A DNA stretch of 64,000 bases from Eutreptiella sp. 'Long Island Sound 2002' (lineage: Eukaryota > Euglenozoa > Euglenophyceae > Eutreptiales > Eutreptiaceae). Both the position numbers and the translations under genes were made by a program. Where the stretch lies: NCBI GenBank assembly GCA_964036045.1, contig OZ038381.1:117697790-117761789 (forward strand). The letters run 5' to 3'. The notes under the pieces were generated by a model. It saw only the letters and a program-made list of their open reading frames with translations. It had not been told where the DNA came from and ran no database searches. Positions 22,301-35,224 of the stretch are shown here, in pieces; position 1 is the first letter of the stretch; the number at the start of each line of letters is the position of its first letter.

Positions 22301-23245
22301 CAACGACAGGGTCTTCCCCTACGGAGCGTCCACTTCAAAGCGACACGTACGGGTAGCCGTATGGCTGAGGCTACACTTTGTCGTGCGAGAACGCATCTTC
22401 GAGCACGTGTACAAGTTCATCAACAGGTTATCCTTGAGGTGAAACCCACTTCTCAACCAAGGGTACCATGAAGGGTCGTGTACGTGTATCATCCTTGATG
22501 TCAATTAACTGTCTTGATGTCAGGTGGGGACAGGCATCAGCTGCTGAGTTCTCAAGACCCGGTACACACCGCAATGTGAGGTTGTATTCCTCGAATAAAT
22601 GGGACGGGCGTGTCTGTCGTGGTGTCAGCGGTCGAGGACACTTTTTGAGATAGCGAAGGCTTTCGTGGTTGGTGTGCACATATACCTGCTGTGGTCCTCG
22701 AAGAAGATGCAACCACTGTTTCAGGGCTAGCACAATGGCCAACAGCTCCTGTTCTCGGATAGGGTATCGAGTTACAGCAGATTGCATTTTCCGTGACATA
22801 GAGGCAATAGGTCAAAGATGTTCCTTGTACTTCCCATGTGCACATCGTTGTGCTAGCGTGGCCCCTACGCAATCCTTTGAAACATCCGTCTACAGATGGT
22901 ACGGCTGTTGCGAGTCTATGGCCCTCAGATCTGTGGCATTGATCATTGCTTGCTTCAGCTTGTCGAAGGCGGCTTGATGCACGGCTGTCTACTTCCATTC
23001 AAATTCTGCTTTAAACCTCGCGGTGAGGGGAGCGGCTACGTCTTGGAATCCTTCGACAAACTGCTAATAAAATCCACACAACCCGATAAACTTTCGAACC
23101 TCATGGACCGCGGTTGGCGCAGGCCAACCTCGAATAACTTTGATCTTTTCAGGGTCCATGTGTACTGCATCTTTATCGATGATGTATCCGCAAAAAGGAA
23201 CTCGAGGCTGGAAGAAAATTGATTTGTGGACAAAGGGAAATAGCA
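19304..23245 (-). pseudogene. decayed, 5'-truncated Ty3/gypsy pol (reverse transcriptase end, RNase H, integrase)
   Basis: In sense order (high to low coordinates): the end of reverse transcriptase, with FQPRVPFCGYIIDKD and VRKFIGLCGFY (23215-23040); RNase H, with YPIREQELLAIVLALKQW, YVHTNHESLRYL and NSAADACPHL (22999-22500); the integrase zinc finger, with H-x-E-x4-GHSG and CNLC (about 21720-21590); the integrase core, with GHDAIM, VVDRFSKL, IVSDRDKLF and GNGLAEPWNE (21560-21170); and a C-terminal domain with LDVVWPIQSYKVLVVLNEGE (20810-20560). A further frame of about 96 codons (20035-19745) and short pieces follow down to 19310. Many stops and frameshifts interrupt it, and the first integrase aspartate (expected in VSxD) is His here. 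Gag, protease and most of reverse transcriptase are missing: homology stops at about 23245, where a GTATACAG array begins. The family is distinct from the chromovirus on the right. Confidence 0.85.
21436..21470. repeat. short tandem duplication inside the decayed integrase
   Basis: CATGATGG/CATCATGG units repeat, so that the conserved GHDAIM block of the integrase core is read twice (HDAIMPSCHDAIM) before VVDRF. This adds eight residues relative to the family pattern. Confidence 0.6.
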
Positions 23246-23261
23246 GAGGAATGGTCTACAG

Positions 23262-23405
23262 AGTGTAGAGTGGTAGTGATAGTACCTGTATACCCGTATA
23301 CAGGTATACAGGTATACAGGGTTTACAGATGATTTACAGAGGTCTACAGGTCGGTATACAGGTCTACAGGTCTACAGAGAGTCTACAGAAAGTATACAGG
23401 TACCA
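23262..23405. repeat. GTATACAG / GTCTACAG short tandem array
   Basis: About a dozen copies of an 8-10-bp unit, GTNTACAG(G). The edges GTACCTGTATAC (23282-23293) and GTATACAGGTAC (23391-23402) are reverse complements, so the whole array could fold. It abuts the truncated end of the Ty3/gypsy remnant. Confidence 0.75.
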
Positions 23406-23989
23406 TAATCACAAGATGCAGAAACACAGCAAACAAACAGTGAAGGACAAACATGTAAACCATGTCAATGTCGTGCATTTTGTAGCTCAGCCTTCAGTGT
23501 TTTCTGATCTCTTGCACTTAGTTCATACATGCCTAGCTGGTGTTCCATCTTAGTTAGATGTATCAGACAACTGGCTTGCCAATTGGAGTGCCAGATAAAA
23601 GATTCTTTCATTTCCAACGGCAAATGGTATTGCACTACTCCACGGTTTTGTTTCGGGGGGGGGGCAACACTAGCATGCAAACATGGATCAGGGTTGGTAC
23701 ACTAGAGTACGTGTAATGTATCGTATTGTTCCGATACAGTACATGTATTGTAATGTATCATATCCACCCCGAATTCATGGGTCAAATTGAGTAGCCTTTT
23801 CACGATAGTCAAAACATTTCAGTAGGGAAAGCTATGACTTGTCTTTGCTAGAGCAATCCCATTCCTCTAAAACAGACCATATCCATGACTCAGGCTGGTT
23901 TCCCCACAACTGTCTTTACTGAAGAACAAGTAAGTATCCATGTAATAGGGCGCCGAGAAACTCAGAGCCCTGTAGGGCTGCAATAGACA
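23406..23989. other. no gene recognised
   Basis: Unremarkable sequence between two tandem arrays, with a short run of GTAATGTATCGTATTG-like alternation near 23715-23760. No supported coding region. Confidence 0.4.
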
Positions 23990-25844
23990 GAACACTCAAA
24001 GGACACTCACAGCACAGGCGGACACTCAAATGACACTAACAGAACGGGCGAACACTCAAATGACACCCGAAGCATGTGCAAACACTCAAATGACAGTCAC
24101 AGCACAGGCGGACACTCAAGTTACACCCACAGCACGCCAGAGGACTCAAATGACACAAACAGCACACGCCGACAGTCCAATGACACTCACAGCACACGCG
24201 AACACTCAAATGACACTCAAAGCACACGCTGACAGTCAAATGACACCTACAGCACGCCCGAAGACTCAAAGAACACTCACAGCAGGCATGGACACTCAAA
24301 TGACACTGACAGCATAGACTGACACTCAAATGACACTGACAGCACGGAAGAACACCCAAATGACACTCACAGCACACGCCGACACTCAAATGACACCCAC
24401 AGCACGTGCCAACACTCAAAAAACACTCACAGCACACCCCGACACTGTAATAACACCCACAGCGCGCGCGAACAATCAAATGACACCCACAGTACGCGCC
24501 GACACTCAATTGACGCTGACAGCACGCGCGAACACTCGAATGACACCCAGAGCACGGGAAGACACTCAGGTGACACCCACAGCACGCGCCAAGACTGGAA
24601 AGACAATCTCAGCACGCGCCGACACTCAAACCACACCCACAGCACACGCCGACTCTCAAATGACACTCACAGCGCGCGCCGACACTGGAATGACACCCAC
24701 AGCACGCGCACAGACTCAAATGACATTCAGAGCACACGGCGACACTAAAATGACCCCAACAGCACGCACGAACACTCAAATGACACTCATAGCACAAACC
24801 GACACTCAAATTACACCCAGAGCACGCCGGAGGACTCAAGTGACACTAACAGCACACGCCGACACTCAAATGACAACCACAGCACAAGCGAACACTCAAA
24901 TGACACTCATAGCACACGCCGACAGTCAAATGTCACTAACAGCACGCGCTAAGACTGTAATGACACTCACAGCAGGCATGGACACTCAAATGACACTGAC
25001 GGCACAGGCTGACACTCAAATGACACTGACAGCACGCACGAATACCCAAATGACACTCACAGCACACGCCGACGCTCAAATGACACCCAAAGCACGTGCC
25101 AACACTCAAAGAACACTCACAGCACACCCCGACACTGTAATGACACCCACAGCGCGCGCGAACAATCAAATGACACTCACAATGCGCGCCTACACTCAAA
25201 TGACACTGACAGCACACGAAAACATCCAAATGACACCCACGGCACGGGCCGACACTCATTGACACCCACAGCACGCGCCAAGACTCAAAAGACAATCTCA
25301 GCACGCGCCGACACTCAAACCACACCCACAGCACACGCCGACACTCAAATGACACTCACAGCATGCACCGACACTGGAATGACACCCACAGCACGCACAC
25401 AGACTCAAATGACATGCACGGCACACGCCACCACTAAAATGACACCGACACCACGTGCAAACACTCAAATGACACTCACAGCACAGGCCGACACTCAAAT
25501 TACACTGACAGCACAGGCAGACACTGAAAAGACACCCACAGCACGCGCCCACACTCGAATGACAGTCAGAGGACACACCGACACCCAAATGACACCCACA
25601 GCACGCGCCAAGAATCAAATGACACTCACAGCACAGGCCGACACTCAAATGACACTGACAGCACACGCCGACACTCAAATGACACCCACAGCATGCGCCA
25701 ACACTCAAAGGAGACTCACAGCACACACCGACACTCAAATGACACCCACAGAACGCGCGAACAATCAAATGACACTCACAGCACAGGCCAACACTCAGAT
25801 GACACCCACAGCACGCACCTACAGTCAAATGACACCCACAGCAC
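23990..25844. repeat. 30-bp minisatellite, about 62 units, with 690-bp higher-order period
   Basis: Each unit begins ACACTCAAATGACAC and continues CACAGCACGCGCC with point variants. The register is kept almost perfectly for 1.85 kb. Because 30 is divisible by three, the plus strand reads as a 10-residue repeat of the type TQMTLTAxAD and the minus strand as CCECHLSVGA. Variant units recur in the same order 690 bp (23 units) apart: for example AGCAGGCATG at 24281 and 24971, and GACAATCTCAGC at 24602 and 25291 (the one-base offset comes from a single-base deletion near 25258). The frames are open because of the repeat itself. No other evidence of coding was found. The array ends exactly at the left end of LTR1. 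Confidence 0.93.
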
Positions 25845-26694
25845 AGTATCTATGCAACCCCAACACTCATGCGGTACACTCGAAAGTCGCAATGAAATAT
25901 TAGGTTGCATGGCCCAAGAGTTGTAAACCACTTTCTACCCTCTTGGCCATTATCCCTTGCTCCACCGGGCAATACGTACACACCAAAGGCATTTGATGCC
26001 TTCTGAATTAAGTTAAGACCAAGGCGGTTCCAACCCGATTCTCAAAATTGATATACCTCGCTGTGAGCGGGAGATATGATTCTTCAAAGTGGCCTCACAA
26101 ATCACTTTTGGTTCGACTATATCTCCAAGCAAAATGAAGGGCATAACAAAAGGAAGGTTGATTCGTGATCTGGGAAAAATGTATGACCACTCGAGATTCA
26201 TCATATCGCGTGAGGCGATGTCGAAGTTGAAAATCCGATTCTGAAAGTCTGAAAAAATCGGATTAATTTTGCGAGTGTATAATATGAAAATTGCGGAAGC
26301 AACGAACCCTCTACTGATGAAATCTAACCCTTCATCGGGGTTTCCGCCAATATATCTGTAAATAACAGTTACCCAATCGGTTACCGCAAAATCACGAACC
26401 AACTGACAGTCGCCGATACATTGACAATCAGAACGAAAGGCTGAAAAATCACGGAAGCTCTATGATAAAAAAACCCTGTCGATTCCCCATATTCTGATAT
26501 ATAAATCTCAGCTGGCGGCGCCTCAGTACCGAATATGGCCGCTCATAGCCGGAATGGCCAAACCTATCACAGTATCACATGAAGTTAGGTTAGGTGGATG
26601 GGAGAGTATGATATCAGCCAATGGCGGCTTGCCGGCACATAGATACACACCCCAAGTGACCCCAAGATGGCCACGGGGGTCCGAACCGGCTTCA
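25845..26694 (-). repeat. LTR1, 3' LTR of element A
   Basis: About 850 bp, closely matching LTR2 (36658-37506) and more distantly the three LTRs further right. On the sense strand it starts TGAAGCCGGTTCGGA directly after the polypurine tract and ends GGGGTTGCATAGATACT. The sense end abuts the 30-bp minisatellite, so no leader follows it, unlike the other four LTRs. It shares a diverged central segment only with LTR2 (for example ATATCTCCAAGCAAAATGAA), which marks LTR1 and LTR2 as the pair belonging to element A. Confidence 0.9.
26497..26506 (-). promoter_or_regulatory. possible TATA element in LTR1
   Basis: ATTTATATAT on the sense strand, about 190 bp after the LTR start, where a U3 promoter would be expected. 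The same position is TATA-like in the other four LTRs. Motif-based only. Confidence 0.35.
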
Positions 26695-26705
26695 CCCCCC
26701 TTCTC
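26695..26705 (-). other. polypurine tract of element A
   Basis: GAGAAGGGGGG on the sense strand, immediately followed by the TGAAGCC start of LTR1. This is the expected site for plus-strand priming in LTR retrotransposons. It is identical in B and C. Confidence 0.8.
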
Positions 26706-27087
26706 AGAGCGTTGTTACCGCTCGGAAGTCATTGAAGAGAGGACGGGAGGACTCCAATGGGCTCCAACCCCCCCTCGATGTCCCAAGGACACATGGAGGC
26801 CTTACACACGCCGTAGGCGCCCCCCACGCCCCAAAGAAAGGGCTGAGGACACTGATAATCAGTGCCTCACGCCATATCCGGTCTCCTCTTGATCTACAAC
26901 ATGGACCAAGGGGATCAAAGATAGAAAAACGTCGTCGGTCGACCTAAATAAGTATACCACAATGAAATATATATGTGGAGATCGAGTGAAGGGGGTATAT
27001 GGCCAATGAAGGCCCAAGAAACCCCGGATGAACGCCCTCAGCCATCTCCCAAGCACAGAAACAAACAAAAATGCCATAGGGGATCCA
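26706..27087 (-). other. 3' untranslated region of element A
   Basis: About 380 bp between the end of the chromodomain frame and the polypurine tract. It is colinear with the matching regions of B and C, with no open frame of its own. Confidence 0.6.
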
Positions 27088-30000
27088 TTACGGTGCTACT
27101 GCAGCCACCAAATAAACCAACACGTCCTTGACATCCAAAGAAATGTTCTTTTTCTTCAGATAATCCATCCAGACCCTGGTGTACCTCGGCACAAAGCTGC
27201 TCGGAGGCTCCCAGGAATCCCTGGATGCGGGAAATTGCTTCCAACGGACTTTATAAAGCCTCCCCCCCAGGCGTCCCCAGGTCCGGCCTGTCCGCCACGA
27301 TCCTCTCGGCGGTGAAGTCGTCTTCCTCACCCTCGTCGTCCGAGTCCACATCGCCGGCCGTGAAAACGAAGGTGACGGGACGTCCGCTGGGGTCTGGTGC
27401 TCGGAAGCGAAGCTGGGTATGGTCGCGGTCCAGGATCTTGTTATCCCCCACACGAACCGCGTACACATCCTGCCCGACCTTCCGCACGATTACCCCCGGC
27501 ACATACCAAGACGCCTGTCGATGCCTGGACAGGACATCCTTGTACTGCCGCTCCACCCACACGGTGTCTTGGAGAGCTCATTTCTGGACTTTTCCCTGCT
27601 TGAAGTACTTGGCCCTCTTCTCATGCTCGTCCTGAAGTGCCTTGCACACCTTGGCCGCCGTGTCGTCCGCCTCTGCCATCACAGCGTTCGCATCCCGGGC
27701 CACCTTGCCATGGTTCAATAACAGGAGAGTGCGTGACACTCAATCCTGTAGGAACAGGATGCGATGGGGCGACAGCCCAGTGGGCCCCGGAAGGTCATGG
27801 TACGCCTGGAGTACTCTCCACAGCGAATTATACCAGTTCCGGCACGGTGCGTCAATGTGCAGCTGCCGGAACTTCTCGAACATCTGCCGCCCGGCCACCT
27901 CAGTCCGGCCATTCGACGTGCTGTGGTACGCCACGGTCTTGGCATGCCGAATCCCCATGTGCTTGCACATCGTCTTGAACCACGTCACCACGAATTGACT
28001 GCCCCGATCGCTGCAGATGACAGCTGACACATCAAAAATTGTCAGACAATGCCTGATCATGGCAGTAGCGACGGTCTTGGCCTGCAGCCCCACACCATGC
28101 TTGTCCTTCTTATCCTTCTTCTTGGACTTCTTGCCAGGGACCGCCACGATATATCCGCTGTGCCTATCCAGCGCCAGGATGACACAGTCATAGGTCTCTC
28201 CTTCAACAGTGACCTCAGGCATGGCGAATACATCCATGGCAACGAACCACATAGGGGCCTCTGGTATAGCCGTATACACCGGGTTGCCAGCCGTGGAGTG
28301 GTTGGGGCTCTCCGTGGCCCGACACACGGCGCAGTCGCTGCAGTACTTGTCCAGGAGGGCGTAGTACCCCGGTGGGAACTTGAAGCGCCACTCCAGGTCC
28401 TGCTGCATCTTGTCCCGACCAGGATGCATGAGCTGGGCGTTATGCCAGTCGTCAATGAGCTCCTCCATTCGGTTCTCTGGGACCAATAGCTTGTCCTTGA
28501 GGAACAGTTTGTCCCCATCCTCGGTCAAGCCCTCAGGCCATTCGTCATCCGACGGGGCGCTCACGGCATTCCAGTACTGCTCCAGTGGTCGGATGCCGCA
28601 TAGTCATCCGACCAGTCCTCTGTGAGCACCGACCTGACTAGCTCTACAGGGGCCACCATCCATTGCTCGAGGGTTTCCTCTCAAATAGCTTGGACTCGGG
28701 CGCCCAGGAACTTAGCCAGGTCCGTACGGTTTGCCATCACCACAAAGCACTTGACCCCCTCTTGCTCCATGGCCTTCTCCCTCTTGATGATGCGCTTGGC
28801 CTCCTCGGTCTCCTCGGCGTCCCCATGGCTGGATATGTCCATCCAAGCCTTGCCCGCGGGGTAGGCCCATCGACTGAGGCAATCTGCCACAGTGTTGTCC
28901 TTCCCCGGGACGCATACGACGCTGAGGTCGAACTTGGCGAACGTCTCGTGCCATCGGGCCCTCCTTGCCGCCGGTCCCGAGGGGGTGTCGACGTGCTCCT
29001 TGTGCCAGCTCTGCAAGGACTGATGGTCCGTACAAACCACCACTGGTTGCAATCCGATGTGGCCAGACCACTTCCTGAGCGCACAAACAATGGTGTACGT
29101 CTCCTTCTCCCTCGCGGTCCAGGTTCGACGTTGGCCCTCGGCCAGGATCCGGCTCCAAAACGCCACGGGTACATGTGACCCGTCGTCCTGGATCTGCTCG
29201 AGGACTGCCCCTACAGCATAGTCCGAGGCGTCTGTCCGTAGCACGAATCCCTTGTCGGAATCCACCAGGAACAGCCCCAACTGCCCCAGGAGTCGCTTCT
29301 TCAGGCGGCTGAACGCATGTTCGGCCTCAGGGGTCCAGGCAAGCTTCTTCTTGCTCCCCTTCCGGCCATCGAACTTCCCCACCTGCAGCATCTTGTGCAG
29401 CGGCCCCGGGAGTTCTGCATACATCCGAACATAGCCCAAATAGTAATTGCAGAACCCCATGAAGGACCGGAGTTCGCTGATGGTCTGGGGCTTCTCCCAG
29501 TGGTGCAGGGACGCCAGCTTCCCAGGCATGGGACGGCGTTGCCCGTGACCAACCACGTGACCCGCGAACTCCACTTCCTTCACGAAGAGTGACGCTTTGG
29601 TGGGCTTGCACACCATGTTGTGCTTGTCCAGCTCGCTGAGCACTCGGCGCAGATCCTTCTCATGCGCTTCGATGAGCTCATCCTCAGTCATGTTCTCCGT
29701 GCCGGACCCGATGATGATATCATCCACGAAGGGATCGGCACAGTCCCAGACAGGACCGAGTAGGTCCTCCATCATGCGCTGGAAAGCGGCGTTGCCATTC
29801 TTGGCGCCCATAGGCAGCACTTTCCACTGCATGGGCCCCAGCGGCGTCGACATCGCTGTGCAGGGCCTGGAGTCCGGGTGTAGCGGCATCTAGTGATAGC
29901 CGTGTTTCAGGTCTAACAACGTGAAAATCCGCTTTTTCTGTTGTATTTGGAGGATGGGGTCGATCAGGGGAAGCGAGTACGAGTCGTGCTCGGTCTGCTT

Positions 30001-33000
30001 GTTCAAACCTCTGTAATCAACCACCAACCTCCACTCGCCCTTCTCTTTCTTGGGCACGATGAAGACTTGGCTGGCCCACTCACTGTCGGAGGGTTTGATC
30101 CATCCCCGCTCAATGAACTCGGCCAACAGCTTCTTCATGGCATCGGCCCGATCGCTTTGAAGTTGGTACTCCCGATGACGATAGACTTTGGGTTTTTGCT
30201 TCAGCTTGATCCTCGCTGTGCCAAACCTCCCACAATCTGGAGGGTTCTTGTTGGCGCGGATAGGCATCGATCAGTCTCTCCTTCAGCTCGGCAACCCTCG
30301 GGTTCTCCTGAGCCTCTTCAGCCGCTTGCTTCGGTATCAATACAACCGACCGCACTGCGGTATAGGCCTCTTCCGGGTCCGAATCCGACTTCTCCTCGTC
30401 CGATATGCCGTCTTCATCGTCATAGGGTGCACTTCCCACCGATAATCTTCGGAAATTTGCGGCATTGGGCTGGTTCTTGTCGCTCACGGCTCCCAATTCT
30501 TGGAAAATCCCATGTCGGTGGGTCTGACCCAACCGGACCATCATATTGGTCCGCGATGTGATCCATGACCCTCGCCACGAACTCATCCTTCTCGTACTTG
30601 CCGGTGACCAACATCTTGTAATCCCACCAATGCGGAGATGTGACCAGGGCCCGCCTCTTCTTGGCTGCCACACGGTCGTGCATCCCCATCCGCATGTAGT
30701 TGATGACGTCGTCGATCTCGGCGTGGGACAGGACGTCAATGCCATCAATTGGCTAATTGGTCCCCTCCTTGGGCTCAAACATGACCTTCATGGGCACCGC
30801 CTCCACCCTACGGATGAATGTATCATCACCTGCGGGCTGAGCCTGCGTCCCATCCACCAGGAAAGCCTTGGTACCCCACGCTTGACCCGAGAAGGGCATT
30901 GATACACCCTTGGCATCGATGAGCAACTCCTCCTCTGGCCCGAATGACATCTCCTTCAGGGTGATTGAGTCCAGCGTCGACTTGAGACCCTCCAGCGGAC
31001 ATGGGGTGGATCCTATGCCGGTTATGACCAGGATCCCCTTCGCCCTATCCGCGACGATCTTCTCCACCGTACGTCTGGTATTGTCCAGGGAGCCATGCCA
31101 ATACATGGGCCCCCACTCCTTCATACCCGAATGCCTGTGCTAGGCTGAGTCTCCTCGATGCCCATGCCTCCTACACTTCCTCAAAAGTGGGGCATCCTGG
31201 GAAGCGAAGACGTCCGTCTCGGGCGCTTCGGCTCCCAGCGTTTGGATCATCCTGTCATACACCTGCGGCACCATTCCATACTCCGTGAGCTAAACTCCGC
31301 GGTCTCCTCTGGACTTGGCACCCACAGCTTGCACCGCTCGGACGATCAGATCCTCTTCTTCAGCATTCCATTGGGATGATCCGCATGCATAGTCCGTGGA
31401 CAGCCATGTATGGCATTCATCATCCTCCCGGACCAGCGTTGCACGATGGGGAAGGGCTCCAATGGCGTTTGCCACCATGGAGTCATACCCCATGATCATA
31501 TCCCAATCAGTAATGTCGGCCACATAGAAGTTCCCGGATAGAGTGCTTCTCTTCGCCAGATCAGGGCGGTTCAAGCGCTCATGTTCCCAAAATTCCATCC
31601 TCATGGATGCCACCACCCATGATCTCTCCATTGGCCACCTTCAGGCGTACCGGTCTCCGGCTGGGCTGCAGGGATTCCTCCTTGAACAACCCTCTCCAGA
31701 CCAGGCTCACCTGCGCACCCGTATCCACCAAAACATCCAACACCAACTCCTCTTGTCCGCAGCGTACACGCACCTTCAAGTGCAACTGCCGCTCGTCACC
31801 ATGCGGTGTATGGACGACTCTCACGGCATGCAACTCTAGCACATCCGGGTGCATCAGGACTTCGAGGGTATGGTCACGGATGGTGTAGATCTTGGGCTGG
31901 TCCTGCCCGTCCACGGCGCTCTCCGTGGTCGCTCCTTCTTTCTTGCCACGTCCCTTGCCCACAGAAACTTCCCTTGGCAGGGCGCTCCAGGGGTTGGGAG
32001 TGGCGAAGCTCAGTGGTTTTGGCTCTTCTGGAGCCTTCTTCGGCACCCGATGTGCCTTCGCCTTCTCTGGGATTCCACTGATTTTCTGAGGAGGAGACCT
32101 CCGAGGTCCCACTCCCGTGGGGGCTCCTCTAGACATGGCCTGCCGCAGCTCCCTCCTGCTGCTATCAGCTCAGACTTTGTCCACCAAGTTGCTGGGCTTT
32201 GAGTTCGTCCAACGTCCTCAACATGTCCTCAGCAACCTCCTCGATCGACCTCACTCGTCGGTCTTAGCCAGGTCCACCACCATAACCTCTTCCTCCGCCT
32301 TTCCCTTGGCCTTTGCCTTGGCCTTTTTCCCCGTCTCCGCCCTTCGCCTTCCAATCGGCAATCCGCTGCTCCTTGGGCTTCTTCTCGGGGTGGGCGGCGA
32401 AGTAGGCCTTCTTGTCCGCCTCATACACCTTGCACTGACGGTGGTCATGTGCATGGTTGTTTCCCTTGCCATAACAGACCCAGCACCCGTCGTGCTGAGA
32501 CCTGTACTCCCGGAATGAGAGCGGTGGGTTCCCGATCATCCTTGGCTCTTTGCCCTTCTTGGGTCCCACCCGGTTCCATCTGGACCGATCCTGCCCATGG
32601 TCCCTCACGTTGTGCGCCACAAACGCGAGGAAATGGGCTTCCTCGTGATCCTCCCGGGACCCGGTCCAGTGGTCTTGGCCACTTCCACTACCATCCTCCG
32701 CGGAGTTGGCCTTGTCCTCCTGGATCTCCCGATGATGACGGTCTTCTCGGTGGCCTCGTTGTCCATGGCCTTGTCGATCCTGCACGTGGGCCTCGTTCTT
32801 GGCGTTGAGCTTCAGCTCCACCGTGATGTACTTCACGATCTCGTCCAGGCTCAGGCGGGCGAAGAGGACCTGCATCCTCAGCGGCTCTCCGCGCCTCCAC
32901 TCCACGCCGTTGAGGCGCATCAGCCTTTGCCCCATGGTGTCGCCGAATACCTCCACATAGACGGCGTTCTTCAACCCCAACATTCAGCTGGGCTCGCCGA

Positions 33001-35224
33001 GGTTTCGCCGGAGAAAACTGCATTATTCCGGCGTGGGTGTCCTCCGATGCCACGATCCGTACGGCCACGCGCTTCTTCGCTCTCTTCTTTTCCTCGTCCT
33101 CCACTCTCCTTTTCCAGTTAGCGGGGAGGACGTCCTTCAGCAAGTGTCGGATCTCGCTGGCCTCGTTCGAGTCCTCCACCTGCTTCAGATGTACCGATTG
33201 AATTCCCGGACCCGCAGCTCACCGCGATCCAGCGGCAGCAGAATGGACCACAAATCCTCCAACTTCTGGTTGGGTGCGTCCACTCGCTCCTCGTCCTCCA
33301 GCCACTGGAGGCAGGCCTGCTCCGTCTGGATCACTCCCTCGCGGATCTGATCCCTGAGCTCCTCCTTCAGGTCCTGCGCCAGCCTGTGTGGGAATGTCCG
33401 GCATACCCACTTGTCCCTTGGCGCTCCCCTCATCTCACCGACGACCTCCTCGGCGAAGTCCTCCCAATCCAGGATGAGGTCGTCCAGGTTGGAGGGGTTG
33501 CCGTCATAGTAGGGGATTTTGATTCCCCTGAGGTCGTCAATCCTGATGGCGCCTCCGACGTCCGCAGCCACTACTCCACTGAGACGGATACCACCTGTGG
33601 CCGGGGGGTGTGAGTACACTCCCCGTACATCCCACTCCTCCATGGAGTGCGGTCCAGTTGGGTCTGAACCCATGGGGTTTGGAATGCGGGAAGGACTTGC
33701 TCCACCGGCTGTCCATATCCCCGTATTGGGGTCCTTCGCCCACAGGTATCCGCCTGGGTGGCCTCGACTGTCGTCGGCGCTTCCCATGGTTCGCCCCTGC
33801 ATGGTCTGGCTCTGGATCTCCTCTTCCGCATAAACTGCATGGGCAGTCGTAGTGGTCGGTGGTTCCTGGGCAGCGGCATGGGACATCAGTACCGTCAGGC
33901 TCCTCGGGTCCGTGGTTTCTGTGCCCTTCCCGCATGGACCCGGCCGGTGCCGTGTGTTCCCCGAGCATTGTGTATTCGCTGAACATGGGAACAAACGGCA
34001 GCGCACCCGGGTCAACACGCGGAGGCGCCTAGGGTGCCTCTGCCCGGCCGCCCATGGGTTTCTCTATGGCGATCCTCAGGGTCTTAACCCGCTCCACCAG
34101 CTCTGCCGCTGCTGGCTTTGCCGGGAGCTCCGGACGCGAGCTGAGGGGCTGTCGCTCCTCTAGCCTTTTCAGGCGTCCCGACATGTCCTCCACTAGGTGG
34201 AGGAGGCTGTCCACCACTGGCTGCTGCTTCTGCAGGGCGAGCTCCAGATTCTCCTAGTACCGGTCCCGTTCTGCTCGCAGCTCCGCAAAGTCTCCCTCCG
34301 CGGCCGACTGGTCATCCATGATCCCGGCGACGTCCTCCTCTAGGCCGTCCTTCGCGTTGTCCAGGCGGTCCAGGCGATGCACGATGGCGTCCATCCCCAT
34401 CTTTGGGTACTTGCCAATGAGGAAGGACACGTGCTCGCAGTGGCACTCAGCGTGCTTTCCACCTGATCTGGCGCATCCCGCGGTTCCCGGCGCCTCGGAC
34501 TCCTCCGCCATGGGTGTGTTGCCCATGCTATCCCGCGTTGGCTCCGTGTGGCGGGCCACAGGCCCGTTCTGGCTCTGGCGGGCCTCTCCAACGCCTCGGC
34601 GTCATGCTCCAGGCTGGGTTCTTGCGCCGTGTCCGCCCTTGTAGGCGGTCTGGCTGTCTCCTCCGACTCCGAAGGTTGCTCATAAGCTGTCCGATAGCCC
34701 TCGGAGTGCCCCTCGGATTCCCACAGCCTGACCGGGCTGGGGTCCGTATCCATAGCCCCGGCGTCCCCTGCCGCGGGCTTGGGTCACCCGCGCTTCCGGT
34801 AGCGCTGAGCCCGTCCTCCACTGCTGCCTGAATGGCAGGTCTCCTCAGAGTCCTCCGCGGGGGAGCGGAGGTTGCATGCCTTTCGGCAGCAACGCTCACA
34901 CATGGAGACCAGGTCCTCCATGTCAAGTCCTCTTCCTGAACGTCGTACTTCTCTTCGGGCTTCAACTTCCGGAGTTCGCCATGCTCCCGAGCGTCTCGGC
35001 TCTTCTCTGGCTCCAATCTCCTGCGTGGTCTCCACCGAGTCCACAATACGCACCCGGGGCGTACTTGGGCAGGGCTCATAGGGGCCCAAGTCCCCGGGTC
35101 GGCGGTAGGTGGCGGCAGCAGGTACACCTCTGCTACCATAAAGAAGGTCCCTACCAGGACCGGCCCCTGCTGTGCCCCTTCCGCCTGTCACCCCTGCTGA
35201 CTTGCTCCTGATCAACGCTTGCAT
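27088..35224 (-). pseudogene. gag-pol of element A, heavily decayed chromovirus polyprotein
   Basis: Collinear along its length with the open polyprotein of element C. The gag start is MQALIRSKSAG at 35224. Recognisable parts are the coiled-coil gag (34559-34029), the capsid-like region (33600-33185), the zinc knuckle CWVCYGKGNNHAHDHRQC (about 32490-32430), protease LVDTGAQVSL (about 31730-31690), reverse transcriptase with FVDDIIIGS (about 29731), RNase H RTDASDYAVG, integrase core SDRGSQF and GRTEVAG, and chromodomain LYKVRWKQF...DSWEP (about 27210-27150). Gag and the protease/linker region are split into many frames. Reverse transcriptase has a CAG-to-TAG stop in the YHQMPLH motif (29890-29892), another stop lies at 30753-30755, and the integrase tail has further stops and a frameshift before the chromodomain. 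It cannot make a functional polyprotein. Its zinc-finger segment (WHNAQLMH) is intact, unlike that of C. Confidence 0.9.

Noticed and set aside
23990-25844. CRISPR-like array
   Set aside because: Units are contiguous 30-mers without unique spacers, in a eukaryotic setting.
24030-25903. 30-bp array as an antifreeze-like or Cys-rich repeat protein
   Set aside because: The 10-residue repeats exist in two strands at once and are a direct product of the DNA period; no signal peptide, terminus or flanking coding sequence.
26020-26402. 129-codon minus frame within LTR1 and its 183-codon counterpart in LTR2 (37214-36663) as an LTR-encoded protein
   Set aside because: The frame is not kept in LTR3-5 and shows no domain; it looks like chance openness in moderately AT-rich LTR sequence.
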